A stretch of 5,427 nucleotides of DNA from Actinomycetes bacterium (lineage in GTDB: Bacteria; Actinomycetota; Acidimicrobiia; Acidimicrobiales; Palsa-688), in the NCBI GenBank assembly GCA_021846485.1, contig JAJZWW010000242.1, positions 1-5,427 of the forward strand, given 5' to 3'. The notes below the pieces were generated by a model that saw only the letters and a program-made list of their open reading frames with translations, was not told where the DNA came from and made no database searches. The position numbers and the translations under genes are program-made. Numbering within the stretch: the stretch's first letter is position 1; every line of letters starts with the position of its first letter. Shown here piece by piece: positions 1-4,873 of the stretch.

Positions 1-1
1 C

Positions 2-589
2 GACACGCTCTACAAGAAGTCGGGCCGCAAGGTCGACGGCGCAGGGAGCTTTCGCGACGCGGTGCGCTCGACTCGCCGCAAGGTCGTCTACGCCACCGGG
101 CTCAACCTGGTCGTCGTCACCCTCCGGTCGCTCGTCGCCGGCGCCGTCGAGCACATCGACGTCCTCGCCTACGCCGCCACCTGGCTGTGGGATGCCGTGC
201 CCCGCTTCGCCGACACGCTGGTCGCCAAGCTCGAGGCTGGCTGCGACATCCGGGTCTGCCTCGGCGATCCCGACAGCGCGGCGGTCGCCCTGCGCGGCGA
301 GGAGGAAGGGATCGGGGACGCCATGGCGGCCCGGTGCCGCCTCGCCCTGACCTACGCCGGCCCCCTCGCCCGGGCGCAGCCCGGCGCGGTGCGCCACTCG
401 GACCGGGTCCTGTACGCCTCGCTCCTCCGCTTCGACGACGAGGTCCTGGTCAACACCCACCTGTGGGGCAACCCGGCTGCCTGCTCACCCGTGCTGCATT
501 TGCGCCGCGCCGGCGACAACGGGATGGCGGCTGCGGCGATGGGTTCCTTCGAGCGGGTGTGGGCCGCCGCTCAGCCGGTGGCGGCCTGA
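2..589 (+). CDS. DUF5919-type protein, C-terminal part (5' truncated by window edge)
   Basis: The frame is open from base 2 to a TGA at 587-589 (195 residues), so the true start lies upstream; the GTG at 62 is internal. Visible landmarks, numbered from that GTG: EHIDVLAYAATWLW at about 30-43, CDIRVCLGDPDS at 61-72, VALRGEEEGIGDAMAARCRLAL at 75-96, VLYASLLRFDDEVLVNTHLWG at 116-136, SPVLHLRR at 142-149 and SFERVW at 162-167. This order (IDVL-A, GDPDS, RG-EE, LYxSxxRxDDExLVNxHxxG, PVLHLRR, SFERVW) is what I recognise as DUF5919, a PLD-like fold usually attached to an N-terminal XRE-type helix-turn-helix in actinobacteria. No helix-turn-helix is in the visible part. Function is poorly known; transcriptional regulation is inferred only from the usual domain partner. 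Its last 19 bp overlap the convergent ispF gene. Confidence 0.85.
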   Translation, partial: DTLYKKSGRKVDGAGSFRDAVRSTRRKVVYATGLNLVVVTLRSLVAGAVEHIDVLAYAATWLWDAVPRFADTLVAKLEAGCDIRVCLGDPDSAAVALRGEEEGIGDAMAARCRLALTYAGPLARAQPGAVRHSDRVLYASLLRFDDEVLVNTHLWGNPAACSPVLHLRRAGDNGMAAAAMGSFERVWAAAQPVAA

Positions 590-1056
590 ACTAGCACGCT
601 GGCCCACGCGCCGCACGCGGTGCCCTCCCCCTCCGGTCCCAGCCCGTCGTTTGAGCGGGCCTTCACCGACACCGCCGCCACGTCGACACCGAGGGCGTCG
701 GCGAGGTTGGCCCGCATCGCCTCGATGTGCGGACGGAGCTTCACCGGTCCGAGGACCACGAAGCTGTCGACGTTGACGATCTCGTAGCCCGACCGCCGCA
801 CGTGGGCGGCGAAGGTCCGCACGAACTCCAGGCTCCGGGCGTCCTCGGCATCGGGGTCGTCCTCGGGGAAATGCGTCCCCAGGTCGCCGTCGGCCATCGC
901 TCCCGCAAGAGCGTCGATCAGGGCATGGCAGAGGACGTCGCCGTCGGAGTGGGTGTCGAAACCGACCTCGGCCGGGACGTGGACGCCGCCGAGCACCAGG
1001 GCCTTGCCGGGGAAGAGCCGGTGGATGTCATGGCCGATCCCCGTCCGCACGCTCAC
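571..1056 (-). CDS. ispF: 2-C-methyl-D-erythritol 2,4-cyclodiphosphate synthase
   Basis: IspF makes 2-C-methyl-D-erythritol 2,4-cyclodiphosphate from CDP-ME 2-phosphate, releasing CMP, in the cytosolic MEP isoprenoid pathway. The 161-residue product is the normal single-domain length. Metal ligands are present: GHDIH (D10, H12) and SDGDVLCHALIDAL (H44), followed by GDLGTHFPEDDP (D58). The C-terminal part reads VNVDSFVVLGPVKLRPHIEAM, then VSVKARSNDGLGPEGEGTACGAWA. The usual KATTTE-GLG-TGRGEG signature is altered: the two Thr and the Glu are R134, S135 and D137. GTG at 1056 is chosen because it overlaps the TGA of the upstream HD gene as GTGA; GTG at 1050 is a possible alternative. ispD is not adjacent. 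There is no room for a terminator between this stop and the convergent gene ending at 589. Confidence 0.95.
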   Translation of the reverse strand: MSVRTGIGHDIHRLFPGKALVLGGVHVPAEVGFDTHSDGDVLCHALIDALAGAMADGDLGTHFPEDDPDAEDARSLEFVRTFAAHVRRSGYEIVNVDSFVVLGPVKLRPHIEAMRANLADALGVDVAAVSVKARSNDGLGPEGEGTACGAWASVLVQAATG

Positions 1057-1601
1057 CGCCCCCGCCCACTGACCGCCGCCGACAGGAGCCCCTCGACGAG
1101 GCAGACGTCGTCTTCGAGACCCGCCCGGTTGGTGAGCGTCGCCTCGTGCACCGGCCCGTCGGGGTAGCGGTCGAGGATGTCGGCCAGCCGGTCGGCGAGA
1201 CGGCAACGTCCGCCGTCGGGCAGGGAGGTCACGTCCGCCCACGCCAGTGCGGCCGCCGGCAACCCGGGGGCGGGGGGGAACTCGCCGAGCAGCTCGTCGC
1301 CGAGGCCGCGCAGGGTGGCCTCGGCGAGCGAGCGGGAATGACCGGCCACCAGCCGGCAGGTCTTATCCGGCCAGTGCCGGTCCCGGAGCCAGCGGGCGCC
1401 GTCGAGGGGATGGAAGCCGCAGACGGCCACGCTCGGGGCGTAGCCGATGTCGTGCAGCCAGGCGGCGTCGACCAGCACGGCACCCCAGCGCTCGTCGAGC
1501 GCCCCGGCGACACGTCCGGCCTGCGCGGCGACAGCGGCAGAGTGGGCCAACCGGGTGCCCACCCCGGCCAGGAGGTCGCTGGCGACGCGCTCGGCTTCCA
1601 C
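1053..1601 (-). CDS. HD-domain protein (putative metal-dependent phosphohydrolase)
   Basis: A 182-residue protein of the HD superfamily. The canonical H...HD...D ligand set is visible: RLAHS (H20), AAWLHDIGYAP (H50, D51) and WADVTSLPD (D123). GFHPLDGARWLRD (H64) and LVAGHS (H88) match a short HD family common in actinobacteria. Such proteins are presumed phosphohydrolases; the substrate cannot be read from the sequence. GTG at 1601 was chosen because no ATG or GTG lies closely upstream in frame, and a TAGCGT -10-like hexamer ends 8 nt before it, suggesting a leaderless or near-leaderless transcript. The frame stays open far upstream, but that stretch is antisense to the kinase-like gene and low-complexity. 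The TGA at 1055-1053 overlaps the ispF GTG, so the two genes are probably translationally coupled. Confidence 0.88.
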   Translation of the reverse strand: MEAERVASDLLAGVGTRLAHSAAVAAQAGRVAGALDERWGAVLVDAAWLHDIGYAPSVAVCGFHPLDGARWLRDRHWPDKTCRLVAGHSRSLAEATLRGLGDELLGEFPPAPGLPAAALAWADVTSLPDGGRCRLADRLADILDRYPDGPVHEATLTNRAGLEDDVCLVEGLLSAAVSGRGR

Positions 1602-1609
1602 GACCGCCC

Positions 1610-1615
1610 ACGCTA
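1610..1615 (-). promoter_or_regulatory. Candidate -10 (TAGCGT) for the HD-ispF unit
   Basis: On the minus strand TAGCGT fits the actinobacterial TANNNT pattern and is separated by 8 nt (GGGCGGTC) from the GTG at 1601. This spacing would place the transcription start at or next to the start codon. No convincing -35 is seen about 17 bp upstream. The whole divergent region between the HD and kinase-like genes is only 58 bp (1602-1659), so both promoters would be crowded together. Confidence 0.4.
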
Positions 1616-1659
1616 CCGGTCGGGTCCGGGATCGGCGCCGGGACGAGCGAGCGGCGAGG

Positions 1660-2139
1660 ATGACCGGCGTGCAGCGGGTCGTGATCCTCGGCCGGGGCGG
1701 CGCGGGCAAGTCGACCGTGGCCCGCCGGCTCGGCGAGGTCATCGGCCTCCCGGTCGTCGAGCTCGACACCGTCTTCTGGGACGCCGATCTGCGGCCGACC
1801 CCCCCGGAGGCGTGGGCGGCACGACAGGAGCAGCTGGCCGCCGGCGACCGCTGGATCCTCGACGGGGACCTCGGGGCGCGTGATGTGCTCGACGTGCGTA
1901 TGGCGCGAGCCGACACGGTCGTCGTCCTCGACCTGCCGGTGTGGCGGTGCGCGTGGCGGGCGTGGCGTCGCTCGCCGGAGCGAGCCGACTTCTGGTGGTG
2001 GCTGGTCACCTGGCGGTGGCGGAGCCGGCCGGCGCTCATGGCCGCGGTCCACCGGTGGGCGCCGGTCGCTGAGAGCCACGTCCTGCGTTCCCAGGCGGCG
2101 ATCGACGCGTTCGTGGCCCGGTGCAGTGCGGGTGACTGA
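1660..2139 (+). CDS. Small P-loop NTPase, adenylate kinase-like / FlaR-like family
   Basis: A 159-residue P-loop protein. RVVILGRGGAGKSTVARRLG (residues 6-25) is a clear Walker A (GRGGAGKST). It is followed by LPVVELDTVFW (30-40), W-ILDGDLG (65-72, matching the W-xDGNYG segment of relatives) and ADTVVVLDLPVWRCAWR (84-100). This is the layout of small kinase-like proteins often labelled 'adenylate kinase' or 'topology modulation protein FlaR'. ATP binding is supported; the phosphate acceptor is unknown. ATG at 1660 has AGG directly against it, which is too close to serve as its Shine-Dalgarno. GTG at 1669 sits 9 nt after GAGG (1656-1659) and is a plausible alternative that still keeps Walker A. 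The gene is divergent from the HD gene and ends 10 bp from the next convergent stop. The C-terminal half is rich in Trp and Arg (FWWWLVTWRWRSRP). Confidence 0.87.
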   Translation: MTGVQRVVILGRGGAGKSTVARRLGEVIGLPVVELDTVFWDADLRPTPPEAWAARQEQLAAGDRWILDGDLGARDVLDVRMARADTVVVLDLPVWRCAWRAWRRSPERADFWWWLVTWRWRSRPALMAAVHRWAPVAESHVLRSQAAIDAFVARCSAGD

Positions 2140-2149
2140 GGTCCGACGG

Positions 2150-2683
2150 TCACCAGTCGATCCCGGTTGACAGCGTCGGGTCCGGCGGCGGCACGGCGGC
2201 GAAGACCTCGAGGGGGTCGCGGATGGCGGCGGCGACGAGCCGTCGGTAGGCGAGCAGACCGGTGCTGTCGACCACGACCGACTCGCCGTCTGGGGTCCGG
2301 AGGGCCAGCTCGGCGAGCAGGCGGCTCTCGGGGTGCTCGGCGTGCCGGCAGCCGCGCTCGAGCACGGCGAGGGCTGCTGGGCCGCCCGAAGGTCCGGGCT
2401 CGTCGGTCTCGGCGGTCGCGGCCCGGACATCGGCGACCAGCCACGACACGCCGCCGGGCAGGACGCACACCCGCGCCAGTTCGACACCGCTCGAGGTGAC
2501 GACCGCCCGGCTTGCCTCCCGGAGGGCGACGACGAGCGCAGCGCCAGCAGCTGCGCCGGCGTCCAAGCGGTCGGCACCCTGGTCGGTGCGCGGCGTGCAC
2601 CAGCGCAGCCAGTCCTCGACCCGGCCGAGCGTCGCGGGCAGGTCGGCCATGGCGTCGACCACGACGACGTGCCGGGCCGTCAC
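2150..2683 (-). CDS. Hypothetical protein, second gene of a two-gene unit
   Basis: I do not recognise this 177-residue protein. It starts with a short hydrophobic strand (ARHVVVVDAMADLP, 3-16) and has an Ala-rich helical stretch (about 42-62). Then come VELARVCVLPGGVSWLVADVRAATAE (67-92) and a C-terminal part with SVVVDSTGLLAYRRLVAAAIRDPLEVFAAVPPPD. No transmembrane segment or signal peptide is evident. Two things support it as real: the GTG start at 2683 overlaps the TGA of the upstream gene as GTGA, and the sequence has a balanced protein-like composition, unlike the Arg/Pro-rich opposite frames. The stop is only 10 bp from the convergent kinase-like stop at 2139. It may act together with its small upstream partner; no function is proposed. 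Confidence 0.7.
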   Translation of the reverse strand: MTARHVVVVDAMADLPATLGRVEDWLRWCTPRTDQGADRLDAGAAAGAALVVALREASRAVVTSSGVELARVCVLPGGVSWLVADVRAATAETDEPGPSGGPAALAVLERGCRHAEHPESRLLAELALRTPDGESVVVDSTGLLAYRRLVAAAIRDPLEVFAAVPPPDPTLSTGIDW

Positions 2684-2973
2684 AGCCCGCCGTCCCCGTC
2701 GCGAGGGGCCGGCTGGGCCCGGAGGATGCGGCGGACCTCCCGGACCGGCACGCCGACCAGCTCGGCGGCCAGGGGCGCCGACAGCTGCCGGGCCATCTCC
2801 GCGACGGCCGCCTCGGCCCGGTCCCGGGCGGCTCGGACACCGCGGTCGGCGTCGGCGAGGACCTCGGCCCGGTGCTCCTGGGCTGCGTCGAGGCCGGCGA
2901 GGGCCCGTCGGTAGACACGGTCGAGGGTGGCGATGCGACGTTGGGCGAGCTTGATGTGATCGGGTGCCGCCAC
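2680..2973 (-). CDS. Small helical hypothetical protein, first gene of the two-gene unit
   Basis: A 97-residue unrecognised protein, almost entirely helix-forming and charged. Residues 7-65 (KLAQRRIATLDRVYRRALAG onward) are rich in Ala, Arg, Glu and Asp and look like a long amphipathic or coiled-coil helix. Residues 66-84 (APLAAELVGVPVREVRRIL) have the spacing of a short helix-turn-helix (AxxLVGVPxxxVRRIL), so DNA binding is possible but inferred. GTG at 2973 is strongly favoured: the minus strand carries GGAGAGGAG (2989-2981) 7 nt before it, the best Shine-Dalgarno in the window. Its TGA overlaps the next gene's GTG, suggesting coupling. Upstream, in the divergent region with the GNAT gene, lie two tandem 17-bp repeats (3009-3042) that a small DNA-binding protein could recognise, which is speculative. 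Confidence 0.75.
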   Translation of the reverse strand: MAAPDHIKLAQRRIATLDRVYRRALAGLDAAQEHRAEVLADADRGVRAARDRAEAAVAEMARQLSAPLAAELVGVPVREVRRILRAQPAPRDGDGGL

Positions 2974-2980
2974 GGTGGGT

Positions 2981-2989
2981 CTCCTCTCC
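2981..2989 (-). promoter_or_regulatory. Strong Shine-Dalgarno fixing the GTG start at 2973
   Basis: The minus strand reads GGAGAGGAG, then ACCCACC, then GTG at 2973. This gives a 7-nt spacing and a near-complete match to the anti-Shine-Dalgarno. It excludes the upstream in-frame ATG at 3021 as the natural start. Confidence 0.75.
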
Positions 2990-3008
2990 GGGCCGCCCGG
3001 CGCGGCGG

Positions 3009-3042
3009 CCCCACCCGTCACGCCACCCCGACCGTCACGCCA
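3009..3042. repeat. Two tandem 17-bp repeats in the divergent intergenic region
   Basis: On the minus strand 3042-3026 reads TGGCGTGACGGTCGGGG and 3025-3009 reads TGGCGTGACGGGTGGGG. The head-to-tail copies match at 15 of 17 positions. They lie between the 97-residue gene (start 2973) and the GNAT gene (start 3081), just upstream of where a GNAT -35 would sit. The arrangement resembles a tandem operator or iteron pair. Most of it also recurs upstream of the relaxase gene. Confidence 0.8.
3019..3041 (-). repeat. Copy A of a 23-bp repeat shared with 4831-4853 (inverted)
   Basis: The reverse complement of 3019-3041 is identical over 23 bases to the plus strand at 4831-4853; both begin GGCGTGACGG and end GGTGGCGTG. 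Including 3042-3046 and 4826-4830, the match is 27 of 28. Copy A ends 45 nt before the GTG at 2973. An exact match of this length is not expected by chance in 5.4 kb even at this GC content. Confidence 0.9.
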
Positions 3043-3067
3043 GCGGGTCGCCTGCTGTCGGTCGCCA

Positions 3068-3080
3068 TAGGATCCCCCCG
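3068..3080 (+). promoter_or_regulatory. Leaderless-type -10 (TAGGAT) for the GNAT gene
   Basis: TAGGAT at 3068-3073 fits TANNNT and is followed by 7 nt (CCCCCCG) and then the GTG at 3081. Transcription would begin at the start codon. The AGGA within it could alternatively act as a Shine-Dalgarno at 8-nt spacing. No good -35 is present (GGGTCG at 3045-3050), but tandem repeats that could bind an activator end at 3042. Confidence 0.5.
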
Positions 3081-3855
3081 GTGCGGGTGCGTTCCCTCGG
3101 TTTCACCACCGACCTGGCCGTGCTCGGCGCCGGAGGGTCGAGCATCGTGGACGCCGACGACCATCGTCGTCGCCACCCCGGCCAACCCGGGCTACTCGTG
3201 GGGCAACTTCGTGCTCGTCGCCACCCCCGGACTGGTCGCCCACGGCGTCGAGGTCTTCCGCCACGAGTTCGCCGACGCCCGCCACCTGGCCATCGGGGTC
3301 GACGGGACCGACGGTGCCGTCCCCGCCGGCGCAGCCGAGCTGGGCCTGGAAGCCGACCTCAGCGTCGTGCTGACCGCGACCGCCGTCGATCCTGCCGGTG
3401 ACGTCGACGCCGAGGTTCGGGTGCTCTCAGACGACGGCGACTGGGGACAGCTGCTCGAGCTGCGGCGCACCGACGACCATCCGGCCGCCGACGAGGACTA
3501 CCAGCGTCGCCGGGTGGACGAGGTCCGCCGCCTCGCCGAAAGCGGGGCCGGCGTGTACCTGGGCGCGTTCGCCGACGGCCGGCTGGTCTCCACCCTGGGC
3601 GTCGTGAGCGACGGCTCTGGCACCGTGCGCTACCAGCACGTCCAGACCCACCCCGACCACCGCCGACGAGGGCTCGCCGGTCACCTCGTCGCCGTCGCCG
3701 CCCGCATGGCGAAGCAGCGCTGGCAGGTCGACCGGTTCGTGATCGTCGCCGACCCCGACGGCCCCGCCATCAACCTGTACCGCTCGCTCGGCTTCCACGA
3801 CACCGAGCACCAGGTCCAACTCGCACGACCCCCCGCCCCACCTGTCACCACCTGA
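3081..3855 (+). CDS. GNAT family N-acetyltransferase with apparent frameshift near 3162
   Basis: The product would transfer an acetyl group from acetyl-CoA to an unknown acceptor. The N-terminus VRVRSLGFTTDLAVLGAGGS..VDADD (3081-3161) is in one frame; IVVATPANPGYSWGNFVLV onward (3163-3852, 230 residues) is in another. Joined, they give about 257 residues resembling an actinobacterial family that starts (V/M)RxRSLGxxTDL and continues with a xxVVRTPxNPxxxWGNFLLL segment. The GNAT core is intact: VRYQHVQTHPDHRRRGLAGHLVAVAARMA (acetyl-CoA loop RRRGLAG) and INLYRSLGF near the C-terminus. The junction needs either removal of one base (C3162) or addition of two. It sits on a CGACGA-CCA-TCGTCG hairpin (3155-3169). 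It could be a sequencing error, a recent disabling mutation, or use of a downstream start such as GTG at 3211, which would lose the N-terminal strand. The catalytic domain would survive all but a true null. Confidence 0.82.
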
Positions 3856-3960
3856 CCGACCCGCCCAGCACCGCCAGCTTCCCACGCCCGCCCGACTCGA
3901 CCCGTCCCCCGACAGGCCACCCCAAGCAACGTCACACACAGTTGGCACTTCCCGTGGGGA

Positions 3961-3986
3961 GCGCCGCTTCGGTGGCTGGGCGGCGC
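3961..3986. repeat. 7-bp inverted repeat in the GNAT-NYN gap
   Basis: GCGCCGC at 3961-3967 pairs perfectly with GCGGCGC at 3980-3986 across a 12-nt loop. It has no T-tract, so it is not an obvious intrinsic terminator for the GNAT gene. Short GC-only palindromes arise often at this base composition, so a function is uncertain. The rest of 3856-4000 shows no gene or tRNA. Confidence 0.35.
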
Positions 3987-4006
3987 GGAGCAGGCGGAGG
4001 GCGCCC

Positions 4007-4035
4007 TTGCTCAGCCAAGGCCGGAGCGCTAGCCT
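4007..4035 (+). promoter_or_regulatory. Promoter for the NYN gene (-35 TTGCTC, -10 TAGCCT)
   Basis: TTGCTC (4007-4012) and TAGCCT (4030-4035) are separated by exactly 17 bp, the most complete sigma70/SigA-type promoter in the window. The predicted start is about 4041-4043. An imperfect inverted repeat overlaps the -35 and spacer: CCTTG 4005-4009 with CAAGG 4016-4020, flanked by GCGC 4001-4004 and 4026-4029. It could be an operator. The resulting leader of about 60 nt begins almost directly with the terminator hairpin. Confidence 0.6.
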
Positions 4036-4047
4036 GGATGTATTCCT

Positions 4048-4084
4048 CCCCGCCTTCCGGGTCTCCGGAATGGCGGGGCTTTTT
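4048..4084 (+). terminator. Intrinsic terminator / attenuator-like hairpin in the NYN leader
   Basis: CCCCGCC-TTCCGG (4048-4060) pairs with CCGGAA-T-GGCGGGG (4065-4078). This gives 13 bp with a single bulged T4071 and a GTCT loop, followed by C and five T (4080-4084). It is a textbook Rho-independent structure. Because a good promoter lies just upstream and the NYN start just downstream, it may be a leader attenuator. Alternatively it terminates read-through from the GNAT side, or forms the 3' end of a very short RNA. Confidence 0.8.
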
Positions 4085-4086
4085 CA

Positions 4087-4096
4087 GTGGGGAGGG
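4087..4096 (+). promoter_or_regulatory. Shine-Dalgarno of the NYN gene, complementary to the leader 5' end
   Basis: GGGGAGGG at 4089-4096, with GGAGG ending 5 nt before the TTG at 4101, is a strong ribosome-binding site and decides that start. CCTCCCC at 4045-4051 is its perfect 7-nt complement. With flanking pairs the helix 4044-4053/4087-4096 reaches 10 bp including two G-U pairs. Forming it would hide the ribosome-binding site and is incompatible with the terminator stem, which uses the same C residues. Confidence 0.6.
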
Positions 4097-4100
4097 TGGG

Positions 4101-4745
4101 TTGACGTCGAGGGTCGTCGTGTTCGTCGACTACCAGAACGTCTACCACTCAGCGAGGGAAGCGTTCGGTGATCCCAAGTCGGATCCGCCGACTCTCGGGC
4201 ACGTGCAACCTGCCGCGCTCGGAGCGCTGCTGGTCGAGTTCGGGCAGCGTCACTATCCAGATCGGGAGCTGCAACAGGTGCGAGTGTACAGGGGCGCGCC
4301 GGGACCCCAGAGCCACCCGAACCTGCAGGCGGCGTCCAGCCGACAGATCGCCGCCTGGGATCGACAGCGACCCCTTGTCGAGCCGGTCACCCGGCCCTTG
4401 CGATACCAGCCGCTCGAGTGGGATCACACCGGGCGGCCGACGCGTTGGGACACCGGCCGGGAGAAGGGCATCGACGTGCTCTTGGCCCTCGACGTGGCGC
4501 TCGGGGCGGTCCGGGACGACTACGACGTCGCCGTCGTCGTGTCCGGGGACACCGACCTGATCCCTGCGATTGACGAGGCCCTCCGGGCCGGGAAGTGGGT
4601 GGAGAACGCCGTGTGGCGAGCGGGCGATCGTCCGCCTCGCCCCCTGCGTTCCACGTACAGGCGGATCTGGAGTCACTACTTGGATCGCGGCCACTTCGAG
4701 AGGGTCCGAGACGACACCGACTACCTGGCGCACCCCGACACCTGA
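4101..4745 (+). CDS. NYN/LabA-type PIN-like domain protein
   Basis: A 214-residue single-domain protein. The NYN signature is present: VVVFVDYQNVYHSAREAFG at the N-terminus (D10, N13), GREKGIDVLLALDVALGAV (119-137; D125, D131) and DYDVAVVVSGDTDLIPAIDEAL (140-161; D150, D152). These acidic residues form the metal site of PIN-like NYN domains, many of which are ribonucleases; nuclease activity here is inferred. The TTG at 4101 is chosen for its strong Shine-Dalgarno; an in-frame ATG at 4038 would lie inside the promoter-terminator leader and add non-domain residues. Codon use differs: 14 of the first 60 codons end in A or T, against 3 of 60 in the shifted part of the GNAT gene and 5 of 60 in the relaxase. 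This suggests a separate origin. The relaxase follows on the same strand after 155 bp, suggesting cargo of the same mobile element. Confidence 0.9.
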   Translation: MTSRVVVFVDYQNVYHSAREAFGDPKSDPPTLGHVQPAALGALLVEFGQRHYPDRELQQVRVYRGAPGPQSHPNLQAASSRQIAAWDRQRPLVEPVTRPLRYQPLEWDHTGRPTRWDTGREKGIDVLLALDVALGAVRDDYDVAVVVSGDTDLIPAIDEALRAGKWVENAVWRAGDRPPRPLRSTYRRIWSHYLDRGHFERVRDDTDYLAHPDT

Positions 4746-4830
4746 ACGACGTTCTTCGAGGCCACGACCACGGCCCTCCCGGTCCTGTGAGCCGGCCACG
4801 GTGGTAGCAGGTCAGCCGTAACCGGCCGCC

Positions 4831-4853
4831 GGCGTGACGGTCGGGGTGGCGTG
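4831..4853 (+). repeat. Copy B of the 23-bp repeat (inverted relative to 3019-3041)
   Basis: The plus strand is identical to the reverse complement of 3019-3041 over 23 bp, and 27 of 28 over 4826-4853. It ends 47 nt before the relaxase GTG at 4901, in the same relative orientation and nearly the same distance as copy A from its gene. The 17-bp unit is present once intact (4830-4846), followed by a degenerate second unit beginning TGGCGTGGCTGG (4847 onward). Confidence 0.9.
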
Positions 4854-4873
4854 GCTGGCAGGTGCCGCCACCC
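4844..4873. repeat. 8-bp inverted repeat upstream of the relaxase (oriT or leader-hairpin candidate)
   Basis: GGGTGGCG (4844-4851) pairs perfectly with CGCCACCC (4866-4873) around a 14-nt loop, ending 27 nt before the relaxase start. The left arm lies inside repeat copy B. Relaxase-binding hairpins of MobF systems often lie beside the relaxase gene, so this is a candidate oriT element. No nic sequence of a known oriT is recognisable. The remainder of 4746-4843 shows no gene, only short GC palindromes. Confidence 0.4.

Noticed and set aside
1363..2577. 404-codon minus-strand open frame
   Set aside because: Overlaps the HD gene, the kinase-like gene and the 177-residue gene in a different frame, with Arg/Pro-rich low-complexity composition and no recognisable motif.
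1602..3014. Very long minus-strand open frame continuous with the HD gene
   Set aside because: Its upstream part is Arg/Pro/Ser-rich, antisense to the kinase-like gene and in another frame of the two hypothetical genes; such frames are common by chance at this GC content. Only 1053-1601 has domain support.
2512..3080. Upstream extension of the plus-strand GNAT frame
   Set aside because: Antisense to the two-gene unit and low-complexity; the real N-terminus (VRVRSLGF) is found at 3081 in another frame.
3156..3172. Programmed ribosomal frameshifting in the GNAT gene
   Set aside because: No slippery heptamer and no strong downstream pseudoknot; GNAT enzymes are not known to use recoding. Mutation or sequence error is simpler.
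3427..3948. 173-codon minus-strand open frame opposite the GNAT gene
   Set aside because: A mirror of the GNAT codons, Gly/Val-rich with no motif or good start signal.
3856..4000. tRNA gene or att site as integration point
   Set aside because: No cloverleaf, CCA end or direct repeat with another part of the window could be found.
4038..4100. Longer NYN protein starting at ATG 4038
   Set aside because: The ATG lies 2 nt after the -10, upstream of the likely transcription start, and the extra residues would encode the terminator hairpin.
4149..4799. 216-codon minus-strand open frame opposite the NYN gene
   Set aside because: The NYN frame has full domain motifs and a strong ribosome-binding site; this frame has neither.
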